This document shows, piece by piece, positions 1 to 12,649 of a stretch of 64,000 nucleotides of DNA (its first letter is position 1; every line of letters begins with the position of its first letter). The position numbers and the translations under genes were made by a program. Below the pieces are notes generated by a model. The model was not told the DNA's origin. It saw only the letters and a list, made by a program, of their open reading frames with translations, and searched no databases. The DNA is from Cymbidium sinense (taxonomy: Eukaryota; Streptophyta; Magnoliopsida; Asparagales; Orchidaceae), in the NCBI GenBank assembly GCA_021442155.1, contig CM038228.1, positions 10,333,179-10,397,178 on the forward strand, read 5' to 3'.

Positions 1-292
1 AGTCACCACACTTCTACTGACGGTTGTGAGGGTTGCCCCCTCACAAGTGATTCTAACCACCTCCAATCCTCATCCAAAGTGAATCAGATGGGCAAAGTCC
101 ATTTGTGAGAGGCTGGCTCGATCCAAGGCCAAATCCATCCTAAAAGAAAAAGTGAAGATAAACTTCTGGGCATCCATTAGCACTGAACAGAACTGAGTTA
201 AAATTCTGTAATTTTTGAAAATAAACTCAAATTAGATCTTTCACTTTTGTATTTTGCTAACTTTTTGAATTTTGATTTAGAATTTGAACCCA
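1..292. other. Non-coding leader of the window
   Basis: I see no gene. The first 180 bases are of mixed composition and the rest becomes T-rich and leads into the hairpin array. It may belong to the same repeat as the array. Confidence 0.4.
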
Positions 293-1617
293 CACTCAAT
301 AATTTGAATATGTTAAGTGAGGCTCATTGATTTTGGAGAGAGATTTTGAATTTAGAATTGGATAAGAGATTTTAAATTTAGAATCTATTTTCAACAAATT
401 TGTGTATGTTGAAAATGGGTTTAAATATTTTGAAGAGATTTTTGATGCTTCCATTGGTTCATATTTGAATTTGATTTTCATGTTTGGAGACCCTTCATTT
501 AACAAATTTGAGTATGTTAAAATAAAGGACCAATTGATTTTGTTTGGGGATTACTTAGCAAATTTGGGTATGCTAAATAAGTTGTTTGAAAATAATTTTT
601 TTATTTGCTTATTTGTTCAAGATGTCAATCACGTGTGAGTTTGGAAATGGAATATTTACTTAGCAAATTTGTGTATGCTAACTAAAGTCCAAATGTTTTG
701 TTTTAAATTTTTGAAAAGAGGATATTTACATAGCAAATTTGGGTATGCTAAATAAAGAATCCAAGTGTGTTTGATTTTTGTGATTTGATTTTTGAAAAGA
801 GGATCTTTACTTAGCAAATTTGGGTATGTTAAATAAAGGATCAAAATGTGTTTGATTTTTTATGATTTGATTTTGAAAAGAGGACCTTTACTTAGCAAAT
901 TTATGTATGCTAAATAAAGAATCCAAATGTGTTTGATTTTTGTGATTTGATTTTTGAAAAGAGGATCTTTACTTAGCAAATTTGGGTATGCTAAATAAAA
1001 GATCCAAATGTGTTTGATTTTTGTGATTTTGATTTTTGAAAAGAGGATCTTTACTTAGCAAATTTGAGTATGCTAAATAAATGATCCAAATGTATTTGAT
1101 TTTTGTGATTTGAAAAGAGGATCTTTACTTAGCAAATTTGGATATGCTAAATAAAGGATCCAAATGTGTTTAGTTTTTATGTTTCAATTTTGAAAAGAGG
1201 ATCTTCGCTTAGCAAATTTGGGTGTGCTAAATAAAAATCCAAATGTGCTTGATTTTTGTGATTTTGAAAAGAGGATCTTTACTTAGAAAATTTGGGTATG
1301 CTAAATAAAGGATCCAAATGTGTTTGATTTTTCTGATTTTGATTTTAAAAAAGAGGATCCTTACTTATCAAATTTGGGTATGCTAAATAAATGATCCAAA
1401 TGTGTTTGATTTTGATGATTTGAAAAGAGGATCTTTACTTAGCAAATTTGGGTATGCTAAATAAAGGATCCAAATGTGTTTAATTTTTATGTCTTGATTT
1501 TGAAAATAGGATCTTCACTTAGCAAATTTGGGTGTGCTAAATGAAAATCCAAATGTGTTTGATTTTTATAAAGAGGATATTCACTTAGCAAATTTGGGTA
1601 TGCTAAATAAGAGGAGA
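293..1617. repeat. Tandem array of TTAGCA/TGCTAA hairpin units, about 80-bp period
   Basis: From about 540 to 1,610 roughly fourteen units repeat every 72-85 bp. Each has a short inverted repeat, TTAGCA and TGCTAA, around a 10-nt spacer AATTTGGGTA, followed by AAATAA, often GGATCCAAATGTG, a T-rich stretch and GAAAAGAGGATCTTTAC. Before the regular array are variant units with other arms: 293-319 (arms near CACTTAACA), 387-416 (ATTTTCAACA with TGTTGAAAAT, perfect) and 498-521 (TTTAACA with TGTTAAA). The spacer stays close to AATTTGNGTA throughout. Some later units have lost one arm base, for example near 1,285 and 1,365. No coding signal is seen. This may be a satellite or the tandem-repeat part of a retrotransposon. 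Confidence 0.9.
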
Positions 1618-2560
1618 TTTCCATTTACAATTTGGTTATGTAAAATGGAAGTCAATTTGTTTCATGTTTCAAAGATGAAGTTTTTTTCAATTTATTACTT
1701 TTAAAGAGAGAAATTCCAACTTCAACATACATGAGATATGTTGAAATAGAATTTCATTGTCATGATATGATTTTATATGGAAATGAAATCTTCATTCAAT
1801 AAATTTGGGCATATTGAATGAGGGTACTCATTTTCAACTTTGAAAAGATGATTTTTTTAGAAATGAGATCTTCATTCAATAAATTTGGATATATTGAATA
1901 AGCATGTTCATATGTGCTTTTTCAAAGATGATTTTTTGATTTTGTTTAGAAATCTATTCTTCATTCAATAAATTTGGGTATATGAAAATGTTCATATGTG
2001 CTTTTTGAAAGATGATTTTTTTTTATTTTGTTTAGAAATGAAATCTTCATTCAATAAATTTGGGTATATTGAATGAGGATGTTCATTTGTGTTTTTTGAA
2101 ATATGATTTTAGTTTTGATTGAAAAGGAAATCTACTTTTAATAAATTTGAGTATATTGATGGGGGTATTCATTTTAAAATATGTGCTTTTTGAAAAGTTG
2201 ATTTTTTTTTATTTTGTTTAGAAATGAAATCTTCATCCAAAAAATTTGAGTATATTGAATGAAGATGTTCATTTATGATTTTTTGAAAGATAATTCTTAG
2301 CTTTGATTTTTGAAAAGGTCCTACATGTAACAATCTTGAAGATATTGATGTATTCATTTTATTATGTGCTTTTTTGAAAAGTTCTTTCTTTATTTTTTTT
2401 TTGAATGAACTTATAAAAATTTTATATATTGAATGAAGGTTCTTTATGATTTTTTTTAAATAATTTCTTTGATTTTAAAAGGTCCTACATAAATAATCTA
2501 AATTTTAGATAAGGGTAAATTTATTATTAACTTTTGGAAAATTCTTTTCAAAAGTGAGTT
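1618..2560. repeat. Second hairpin array with CATTCAATA/TATTGAATG arms
   Basis: The same architecture continues with different arms. At 1,618-1,650 the arms are TTTCCATTTACA and TGTAAAATGGAA. At 1,721-1,745 they are TTCAACATA and TATGTTGAA around a different spacer, CATGAGA. At 1,793-1,820, 1,873-1,900 and 2,048-2,075 they are CATTCAATA and TATTGAAT(G/A) around AATTTGG(G/A)(C/T)A. Spacing is about 80-175 bp. Units from about 2,125 onward are increasingly decayed, and the array fades out near 2,500. Confidence 0.8.
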
Positions 2561-4044
2561 TTTATAAAGGGATGACTTTCTTATGAAGAATTTTTATAAA
2601 AATTTGAGAAGGATATTTATATTTTATTAGAATTTTTATTTTAATAAAACAAGATTTTAAATCTAAGGGGAAGATTTAAAACAAAAGTAGAAAAATATCA
2701 ATCTCAAATATAGGAGCTTTGGTGAGAGCAGGACCTAAATCTAAAATGAGTATATGGAGAGGATAAAACTATTAGTCTTGTGGGGTGACTACCAACTAAC
2801 TCCTCCTATGATTTTAAATACATGTAGGCAAGTTTTATGCTTTGCAAGATAGCTAGGATATTGTTTATTTTAGAAAGGAGACTAAATCTTTAAGCACACT
2901 CCCTAGGAGACTAGATCATGTAGGGCATGAATAATGACTTAAATCTAATGCAAATTTTGTTAAGTTTTATTTTAATTTTTGGACAATTTATTTGACATAA
3001 GATATGGGATTCATAGGCCTAATGCATGAGAAAGTTGATTATGAGCCAAAATCAGCAAGAAGGAGGTGTGTTTCCACCATGACTCTCAAAGGTCAAGTCA
3101 TTTTCTCTAGCAAAGGTGGAAGCTCTCCATTAGCAAGAGTGAAGCAAGATGATTTTAATGCATGATGTGAGACATACAACATCCAGCTAAGGGGTTTGCT
3201 AAATCTTTTATTTCTTTGATTTATGTCCTAGGCTTTAGGTGAGATTATGAGTTATTAATTGGATAAGAAATTTATTTTTTCCCTAAGAGCCTAATCGCAT
3301 CCAGGTTAATCATCAAATAATGAAAAAACTAGAAAGATCATGCCATCCTAATTGTACAAGCTAAACAAGCATCAAATAATTTTCATAAAGCTAGCGCAAA
3401 AGAATAAGAGACTGATGTGGTCAGGCTCCACCACACAAACCCGAAAAGAAAAATGGGTAGCCGAGCTCTACCCTTATACAACCCGGATAACAAATGAATA
3501 ATTACAATTAAAATGAATTCATGTTATGGGGGTCTTCATTCTTCATTTCTCCTTTTCTTCATCTCTTTCTTTCTTTCTTTCTTCCACTTCTTTCTTCCTT
3601 TTGGTTGGTTGAGATGTAGTTTTCTCCAAGGCTTCACATGGTGCAAAGACTTGGTCTTATGACCAATGTTCATCCTAATCCCTCATAACATTCATTTCAA
3701 ATCTTAATTGCAAAATTACATAAAAAAGGAAAGATAAATCTAACTAAACCTGCAAATAGAGATTAGCTAAACATACCATACAACCCAAGCATGTATATGA
3801 ATAAGTTGGACTTAGCACTCCACACATGGGTAACCAAGTCCACCTATCATAGTTTGGATTATGCATAGGGGTATGAGCAACCTGTACAACAAAAGCATTT
3901 ATATTTTTACTACATCGCCCCTTAAGCACAATTCTCTGCAGAAGATAATGATTTGACTAAGATCATCCTATCATCCAGTCTACACACATACACCCTAACA
4001 TCCAGTCTAAAAATATTATACTACAAAATAAATTCAAGCATCAA
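2561..4044. other. AT-rich non-coding stretch with a CTTT microsatellite
   Basis: No reading frame here resembles a protein I know. The only clear structure is a (CTTT)n tract within about 3,555-3,600. The phrase GTAGGCAAGTTTTAT near 2,825 recurs near 7,795, which suggests parts of related repeats on both sides. Confidence 0.4.
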
Positions 4045-4555
4045 ACCATGCACCGCCCTAACATAGAGCTAGAAATAGTGACTTAGCCTAATGTGTGTGC
4101 CATTTAAGGCTTGTGTGGTATGTCTTAGCTAGGCTTTAAGGTTGGAATTTTCTAAGTGCGATGGATTCAACTTAGAGGGTGGTTTCATTTTAAGTGATTT
4201 AGTTAATTTGTCAATTTTATTTGATGATTTGATTTTGGTTTGAATGAACCTACATTTAGTTACTAAATGTTGCAAAGAGAGGAAAAGAGAAGAGAACTTC
4301 TCTATTCTCCCTATCTTAAGTAACCATGCACCGCCCTAACATAGAGCTAAAAATAGTGATTTAGCATAGTGTGTGTGTGCCATTTAAGGCTTATGTGGCA
4401 TGTCTTAGCTAGGCTTTAAGGTTGAAATTTTCTAAGTGTGATGGATTCAACTTAGAGGGTGATTTCATTTTAAGTGATTTAGTTAAATTATCAATTTTAT
4501 TTGATAATTTGATTTGGTTTGAATGAACCTACATTTAGATACTAAATGTTTTTTT
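4045..4555. repeat. 278-bp tandem duplication ending in a small palindrome
   Basis: The sequence starting ACCATGCACCGCCCTAACAT at 4,045 recurs at 4,323 and both copies can be followed for about 225 bp. Differences are a few substitutions and small indels, so the duplication is recent relative to the surroundings. Each copy ends in a short inverted repeat, ACATTTAG and CTAAATGT around a 3-nt loop (about 4,251 and 4,531). Confidence 0.85.
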
Positions 4556-4784
4556 AATGAAGTAATTAGAGAGTAATTATAGTAATTCAATTTTTAATTA
4601 AACCTTAATTAAGGACAATTCACTATCCAAATTTCATTGATTTTAATTTCATATTATTCCCCACTGAATTATCTTTAAAATGAGCCATCATTTATATTTT
4701 TTTGAATTTTCCTACATTTAGTTATGAATTTATGAAGTTTCTATGATTAATGAATAATTAAACAACCTAATTAATTAACTTCCA

Positions 4785-4830
4785 TCGGCGCCACGTGCAC
4801 TGCTAATGCGGCGTGCTTTCCACGTGGTGC
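4785..4830. promoter_or_regulatory. Pair of CACGTG (G-box) motifs
   Basis: GCCACGTGCAC near 4,790 and TCCACGTGGTG near 4,820 lie about 28 bp apart in an otherwise AT-rich stretch. CACGTG is the core bound by plant bHLH and bZIP factors. The neighbourhood looks like transposon non-coding sequence, so any promoter would probably be that of a retroelement LTR. No transcript start can be deduced. Confidence 0.35.
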
Positions 4831-5929
4831 TATGAGATTGGTTATTTAAGTTTTCACATCATATACCACGTTAGCTGACAGTGCAACACGCTTTCCCCCG
4901 AGCCGTCTGATCAAGGATCAGACAGTCAGGATTAATCCTATGGTTTTAAAGGGTTCAAATCAGAGATCTAGTGAGATTTAATCTGGGTAGTCCATCCAAA
5001 ACACGCGGGATGGATAACCCATGATTCATCACTACCTAAGATGCATGAGATAGAGGTCTTCCATCCTCTATGGCTTGATCTGAGCTCACTTAAGCTCAGA
5101 TTAGGCTGAGATTCACCCCACACCATCAAGAGGTGTTGGGAAGAACATCCAATAGCTAAGATCTAATGGGATTATAATTCCCTTCACAAAAGACCAAGGA
5201 ATTTTTAGTGGAGGATTAGTTTTGAGTCATACCTCACCGGAGGCTATCACCGACACTTCCAACAGAGGAAGTAGCTTCGTCCAATGGAGACAAAGCTCTG
5301 TTGAAGGTTTTAAGCTTCAATTTGAAGTGGATGTGTTGGTTGACTAAGCTCCCCTTCAATGGCTTGAGGCTTTGATCAAAATCCCCCTTCTAGCTTGGTG
5401 ACTTGGGAAATGATATAGGTGAGCTCGAATAACTCCCTTGATGGTGCTTGCAAAGTGAATTTAGGTTTGGTGAAAAATTGAGCAAGTTGGAATTTCACCT
5501 CACCTCCCCTATTTCTGCTTTGAAGAAAACTAAGAAGGATAAATTCAAATGAGCTTGGTTTTAGTTCCTATTGCTCAATCGAATTTAGAGTGTGTGCTTT
5601 GAGTTGGAATGAGGAGGAGTATATCACCCCCTACTTGGATCGGACGATCGAGAGCCATCTTGCCATTTTCCTTCAATTGCTTGGATTGAATGGGTTATTT
5701 AGGTTGTTAGGGACTCCATGTGCTTCATTTTTGGCAGACGCGAGTGGAGGAGAGGAAGTGCACATGTGCTAGGTGAGTGTAAGAGGTGATCCAAGTGGAG
5801 AACTCCCATTGGAGGGGTTGGTTTAGCCTTGGGTTGGGTCATGGCTAACCCAAACCCATTGGGTCATGTTCACCACCCTCCTTAGTGTCCATGTGGTCCA
5901 CTAGGAGGATGCCAAGTAGCCATGAGAAG
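4831..5929. other. Non-coding sequence of mixed composition
   Basis: Less AT-rich than the flanks, with only short open frames that resemble nothing I recognise, including a 60-codon frame at 5,590-5,772. It may be part of a retroelement LTR or untranslated region, but I find no paired LTR in the window. Confidence 0.35.
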
Positions 5930-6920
5930 GAATTACAAATTTTGAATGAATTTAGCCATAGGTTACCATTTGACCCAAGGGTAAAATGGTCATTTTGCCT
6001 TGATTTTGATTTGGGAAAATTTGAGATGTTTCAAAAAATAGGTTGGACTAAATTTCAATGAATTTGGAGTTCATTTGATATGATTTGCCTCAAGTTGACC
6101 TATTAAGATCAAAATAGGTCAACTTAGGTCAAGTTGACCAATTGGTCAAATTGGGTCAAACCAAGGGTTAGGTTAAGTTCATATGACCATTTGAAGTATT
6201 TTGGTATGATTGGTTTGGCTCAATTTGGTTTTAGTTCATTTGAGTTCACTTAGGTCAAATGGGTCAAGTTGACCAATTTGACCCATTTGACCCAATTGGG
6301 TTAGGTCATGGGTTGATTTAGGCTTGGTTGGTCATTTGAAATGTATTGCAAGCTTTGGTTTTAATCAATCTTGGTTTAGTTTGATTTCAGAATGATTTGA
6401 CCTTTTAGGTCAAGTTGGGTTCATGGTCAATTGGCTAGGTTGGGTCTAGTTGACCAATTGAAGCTTTGGTCAAGTTCACCAAGTGAGTTAGAATGAATTT
6501 GACCTATTGGTTGCGATCAATTTGGCTTAGATCAAGATCTGTCCCATTTTGACTTTTTAGGTCAACTTGGGTCAACTTGGGTCAAGTGGCCAATTTGGTT
6601 AGGTTTGGCTTAATTGATGGCTTGATCATGTTCAATCATTGATTATGAATTGGTTTAGGTTATTGGTTTCAATCAATTTGGCCTGTGATGGATTTTGGCT
6701 AGTTTAGGTTTCGTTTAGGCTAAGTGTTGACTTGGTCAAAGGTTATGTTTGACTTGGTTTGACCCAATTTGAGTGATTGATCATCCTAGGATGATTGTTG
6801 CTCACAATATGAGGCTTAGATGGACTTAATTCAATCCAATTTGGGTTGGATTAGAATTTGGCTCAAAAGGTGCTTTAGGTGACTTTGGGTCAAGTGAGCC
6901 TAAGTGGGTCAATTAACTTA
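5930..6920. repeat. TTGAC/GTCAA-rich stretch
   Basis: About 1 kb dominated by TTGACC, TTGACT and their complements, often facing one another, for example GGTCAAGTTGACCAATTGG near 6,130 and again near 6,260. By eye there are well over twenty occurrences. TTGAC(C/T) is the W-box core bound by WRKY factors. The stretch also reads as a degenerate short repeat, so the motif density may come from repeat expansion. Confidence 0.7.
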
Positions 6921-7200
6921 ATCAAGGCTTGATTCAAGTTTGGTTGAACTCACATATGGACCTATGATTTAAATATAAATCCAATTATAAGTGATTTGGA
7001 GTCAAATGGGTTTCGATTCATTTGATAATTTCAAGTCAAAAGGGTGAATATGGGTTTGACTTGGGTTAGTTTGATTTTGGTTTGATGATTGAATTTTATG
7101 TTTATATTTGGTTTGTGATTGAAGGATTGATTGTTTGGAGAGAAAATCTAAAGGTTTGAATTGATTTGAGAATGATTTGGTTAAGTTCAAGAATTTGACT

Positions 7201-7560
7201 TGAAAGGGTATAGGTTGGATTTAGGTTAGATTTGGGCTTGAGTTTTGAATTTAGTTTTGGTCATTTGAATTTATATTTCATCTATATTTGTGAATATAAA
7301 TGAGAATATAAATGTGTTATGAAAATATTTTGAGTTTGAAGTGATTTGAATTTGGTTTGAGGGAGTTCAAGGATTTGACTTAAAAGATTTAAATTGTACT
7401 TTGGTTAGATTTGGATTTGAGTTTTTGAATTGGTTTTGGTTATTTGAATTTATATTTCATTTATATTTGTAAAAATAAATGAGAATATAAATGGGTTATT
7501 GGGAAATCTTTTGAGTTTAGAGTGATTTGAATTTGATTTGGTTAAGTCCATAAGATATAA
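7201..7560. repeat. About 180-bp tandem repeat, two clear units
   Basis: Sequence around TTAGATTTGG at 7,226 recurs near 7,405 (period about 179), followed in both units by a matching TTTGAATTTATATTTCAT and AAATGAGAATATAAATG. A more diverged related unit may precede it at about 7,050-7,200. Non-coding. Confidence 0.75.
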
Positions 7561-7629
7561 TCAAAAGGGCATAAGAAAAATTTTGGATTTAGAATTGATC
7601 ATGGGTTTCAATCATTTCGAATTGATTCA

Positions 7630-7760
7630 TGATTTGGATTTGAAGTTGATTTGAATTTGAAGTTGGTTTGAATTTGAAGTTGTTTTGAACTTGAAGTTGA
7701 TTTGAACTTGTGAAGTTAATTTGAATTTGAGGTTGGTTTGAACTTGAAGTTTGACTTGAA
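7630..7760. repeat. About 21-bp minisatellite (GAATTTGAAGTTGATTT-like)
   Basis: Six or so units of a motif close to TTGAATTTGAAGTTGGTT follow one another with small changes (AACTTG for AATTTG, GATTT for GGTTT). In one frame it would encode a short repeat, but the flanking frames are closed, so I treat it as a simple tandem repeat. Confidence 0.7.
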
Positions 7761-10044
7761 AGAAAGAAGTAAGGATTTGGTTCAAGCTATAGGGTAGGCA
7801 AGTTTTATACCCTAAGACATAAACTATTCCTATGGCTAACTCATCTAAGTCTCTAGGATTAGGTTAAGTGTTCACCTAATCACTAGAAGTGTCTTAAGAC
7901 TAAGAAACTCTTAATGTCCAGAGGAGTCCTATGTCTACGATGGAGAAGTTGAGAGCTCACTCTAAAAGTGAGGTCAACACTTATTCGACTACCAGCTCCG
8001 ACAAGCTTGGGTTGGAAATCTAACTTCGAGCATTCATAATAATCCAAGCACGGAAGTGAACTCGAGCATCGTTCGTCAGGTCAAGAATAACGTCAAGGAT
8101 AGTTCAATTCCATTTCAAATTGGTTGCATTCAGGTACTATAAAAATCTTTCTCAAATTTAATAGTTCTTTACTTACCACCTTCATTTCTTATCCTACCTT
8201 GCTTTATAACTTTAGTTTAATATCCCCCAAATTTATAAATTAAAAAAAAAGGCAAAATAGAATTTCTAGAATATTAAAAAAAGCTAAAATTCAACAAACA
8301 AAATCAATAATAAATAAACTAAAGCTACAAGTATAACATAAATTTTTCAATACATTGATATTTTTGGTTATTGATATTCTGAGTTACTAATATTTGATAT
8401 ATATTAACAATGTATATAATGCCTATCATAACAATGTAGAGATCGTTGAACCCTAACATGACTAAATGACTTATCAACAATAGAAATGTTAGACATAGAT
8501 GAAAGTTGGGTTAAAAAAAATGACAAGTGAATATTATATTTTGTGGAGTAATGCTATAAATAGGTGTCCTATTTTTATTTGCTAAGTTGATTAAATTTGT
8601 GTTGTGCCAAGGACACTTATCATCACCTTTAGTGATAAAGGGATATATTCATGTGAAGGAGAGTGGGATGTCTTAATAAAAATGTACTTCCCCTTGAATT
8701 TCATTCTTCTCTATTAACTTTTTCTTGCAATTTTTTATCTAAGCAACATCCCTCCTCTTCCTAAATCTACTAAAGTAACCAACAAACTCAGTGATCATCA
8801 TTTATTTGTTATCAAAGGTTATCAAAATTGAATAAGAGTTTTAGCACTTTAGGAGCTTTCATGATAAATAATAAATCTTGAGCCAATTTTATTTCTTGAA
8901 CTTGCTTGCATCACTTCACCTTCTCTATAATCGCTGGCATCATTTCACCATCTTTATAATAATATCTAATGTATTTCACTCATAAATATTTTAAAAAATA
9001 ATCAAATGTGTAAATATCTTCTTTTTTTTCATTGATTTGGATTTAGTTCATTGATTATCGAAATCTTTGAACACGCTTGTTTGCTCATGCTTAGATTACC
9101 TATATGTAATAAGCTCATGTCAGTTTATTCTGAATGGAATAATGTTGAGACTGTTAAAGTTTTAGGTTATTAGGATATGCTTTCAACCATTTATCTTATA
9201 GCCTACATGCACCATTACTAGCATCTCTTTAGCAATGTAAGGTCTTTTCATTTAGACTAGGACGGCTTCATATTAGAATGCTTTCTTGAGACTTCTTTTT
9301 CTAAAAATAATATCTTTAAGCACTATATTATCATTGCTTTCAAGTATTTTTACCAGAGAATTAATTGCTAAAAAGTTTTTTAGTTTATGTATGAAAATAT
9401 TTTTTCTACTATTCAATTTATTAAAACTTCACCTATTTTTTAGCTATCATGAGTAATGTATTTAATCTATATAGCAATTTGATGTCGATTTTATTATTAT
9501 AGGATATAAAGTCTAGGTATGAGTTTATATTTTTATATCTACTGTTGCTTTCACTGTGTTTCTATGATATACTAGAATTTTATTACATAAAGTTTTTTCC
9601 TATTCTCGAATTTTTTTCACATTAAATCTTGTGTTTTCTTTGTGATTTCTTTTATTTTGGTTTCATTTGTTTTTTGTATGCTCTAAAATACTCAAATTGG
9701 TTTTTCCACATGTACTATTTGATTGATCTCCCAACAACAACATGAAATCCTAATAATTTCTTGATTGATTATGTAGTTGAAGCCCTTGATTTGAGCTTCT
9801 AATTTTTTTTTTTACATCTTTCAATTAATTCATAACATCAAAGCACAACCTTTTAAATTTCTAAAGAGCATTAATGCTAAATTTATAATTGCAGTTTTTT
9901 TTTATTTTCTAATATTTTAGGATTATTATATGAAGGTTTTAAATGGAGTGTGAAAGAAGGTCAGTTAACTGAGTCAAATGGATTTTAGGCATTTTAAGTA
10001 TTGTGTTGTGGGCTCGAAAATTCGCCACCGACATCTTGATTAAG
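7761..10044. other. AT-rich non-coding stretch
   Basis: The part at 7,780-8,110 is less AT-rich and reads like the end of a retroelement LTR or untranslated region. From 8,160 to 10,000 the sequence is AT-rich without repeats I can follow and without a coding frame. Confidence 0.4.
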
Positions 10045-11989
10045 AGAGAATGGTTTAAGTGTCGGTGAAATTTTTAGAAGGTAGATGGAATAGTAGATAA
10101 GACAATACCCAAAGATTTTGCCCTCATTTTGTGAGGACTTTAAATATGGTTCCAGATTTCTTATAGGTGCAAGCCCCTATAGTTAATTATCTCTCCCAAT
10201 ACTAAGAGAGAACTTTCGATTAAGGCTAGTCATTATATCGCTAAATGCATTGCATATAGTAGCAGCGTGTGGAGTTTTGAATTTAAGCTTATGAAATTTA
10301 TCATATTAACTTAATGAGGATGGTTGGGGGATTGATGACGTGCCCGATCAAGATTCCATGGTTCTGTCATCTGTGGTCCCTAGTCTACTTAGTCAGAGGA
10401 CGTAGTCGATCCAATCGATCAAGTATCGAAGCGCATTGTAGTTGCGGCCGTCCCAAGTAATCCTTGTAGACCTAAGGTGGTATTTGTCTGAGGAGATAAG
10501 CTTAAGTACACCTTAGCTAATAGAGTTCTTTTTTCATTCGAGCAAAGCAGTTGGGGAACATATGGGCTACGGCGTGACCGTAATTTAGTGGTTTCATTTT
10601 GCGACAAGGCACTAGGTCAGAGGGCTCTGGTCCTAACCACTATTTATGTGATTATATTTTGTGGAAAAATCACATAAATAGAGGACACGAATCACGTCCT
10701 TACAAGCTTAAGATTATTAGAGTGTATAAATAGTTATATATTTGATTTGACATTGACTCTTTGTGAGTAAAAGTTTTCTTAATTTATCAACGTCGACAAA
10801 TGGTTGTGGATGGGTGGATGATTTTACTTTAAATTAAGATAATTAATTCCATTTAATTTATATTTTTTAATTTTAATATTTGATCATTTTATAATTGATT
10901 TGAATTTGAATATTAAAGATTAATCATTTAAACCTTAGTAGTGATAGCCTTTTGATCATATGACTATTGTTGGATAATAGACCATGTCAACTCTACCTCC
11001 TTTTAGATGATCCGGGTCTAAATTTTCAAAATTTATAATCCTTTAAACCTTCTCAACTATAGCTTGAGCATAGAGGATCAGTTTGAGACTTTTCACTTGG
11101 GAGCTTGAACTTGAGAAGTTGTGTCAATAAGTTTATCTTTTATAATTGTATGATAGAATTAGCTTCTTAGATTTTATTAAATTAAATTTATTATAATATT
11201 ATCATATGGATTTTTAAGTTTTGTTAACCCGGACTCGATCCTAAGACCAAACCGGGAATCAACCCGTGCAGCATCCTCAGACACTAAGTTTAAGCATTCA
11301 ACATAGTGTCGGGGCTCATATGGTGATTTTAGATTTAATTGCATGAGTTTTGGTGTGTTTACATTATGTGATTATGCAAATTATAATATAACTATATAAT
11401 ATGTTCTCACACTTTTAATAATAGCTAATCCAAGTCAACTTCACTTTAATTCTTAATTGAATTCTATTTCATCCAAATTATATTTAAATCAATTTATAAG
11501 CTCTTTATAAGATTAACTAAAATTTTCAAGTTACTTTGAGATTCGCATAAGTCAATCAACAATAATTATACTTGATTACCTCTTATCTTTTAACAAATTT
11601 ACACAAACCTCAAGGCCTTATGACTTAATTGAGAATAATTTATAAATCCATGTAATCCCCATAATTATTCAAGGATTCATAAATTTGTGCAAATATTAAC
11701 CGCTCAATAACATATAAAGCCACCTCTTGAGTATTTAAAATGGTCGGCCCTTCCCTTGCATCTGCACATGGGTGATTCATTGGTTTAAGTGTTAGACTTT
11801 TATATCAAACATCATCTTGTATTTATATATTACTCAAGGGCGGCAATTTTTATCTTTACATGATTTGAGTATACCCACGAGCGGCAATTATTGTTTCCAT
11901 ATGCTTTAAATATATTTGTGGATGGCAATTATGATTTTCATATGTTTTGAATATTGCTCGATTGGCTCCCATGACATTTCCATGTTAAA

Positions 11990-11999
11990 CTATAAATTT
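11990..11999 (+). promoter_or_regulatory. TATA-like box, copy A
   Basis: CTATAAATTT, matched in copy B by CTATAAATAT at 41,426-41,435, with conserved downstream sequence TTCAATTCATTTTCATCC. Conservation of a TATA-like element is what an LTR promoter would show, but with two copies this is suggestive only. Confidence 0.35.
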
Positions 12000-12649
12000 G
12001 GGGAGGTTCAATTCATTTTCATCCAGATCTGTTCACTTCTTCTGGGTGTTTTGAAAGTTGTAGGTGCAAAGAGGTTCTGCTTGTAGTTTAGGAGGAGATT
12101 CTTTTAAATTGTCAGGTCTTTTGGTAAATACTTTAATTTTGGATTTAACAATTTTACTTTAACTTTTAGACTTAAAGTACTCATATTTTAGCTTTAATGT
12201 TTATTTAATATTCAATTCAAATTTAATTTATGTTCAATTTAAGTCTAGTTAATCATGTTTAAGCTCTTTATCAGTTTGAATTTCGACAACCTCCTGGCAT
12301 CGTCCCTGCATAGGAGGCTGCATCAGGGGACTGGGCCTACTCACCGCACTACAAAGAGCGTGTATGAGTGATATAAATCACGGTCTAAATATCTTCTTCC
12401 CTACCACACTACTAAGAGTGTGTATAGGTTACTTGCACAAAAAAATCATATAATTTTTCTCGTCATGCTGCGAGCTTCACCTACAAGTTTTTCCCGTCGT
12501 GCTACAAAGAGCGCATATGGGTTCCGTTCATCTCGCTAAACACGCTGCAATTAGGATTTTAGGAGCATTCAAATTGGAATTTTTTATATCAGTGCCTGTA
12601 AATTGGCTTTGGCAATCAATGAAATTTAAACTCAGTAACCCACTCTTTT

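Noticed and set aside
293..2500. CRISPR-like array
   Set aside because: Regular repeats, but the 'spacers' are themselves repeated and the context is a plant nuclear repeat.
5590..5772. 60-codon frame in the GC-richer stretch
   Set aside because: Too short, no homology I recognise, no second copy to test.
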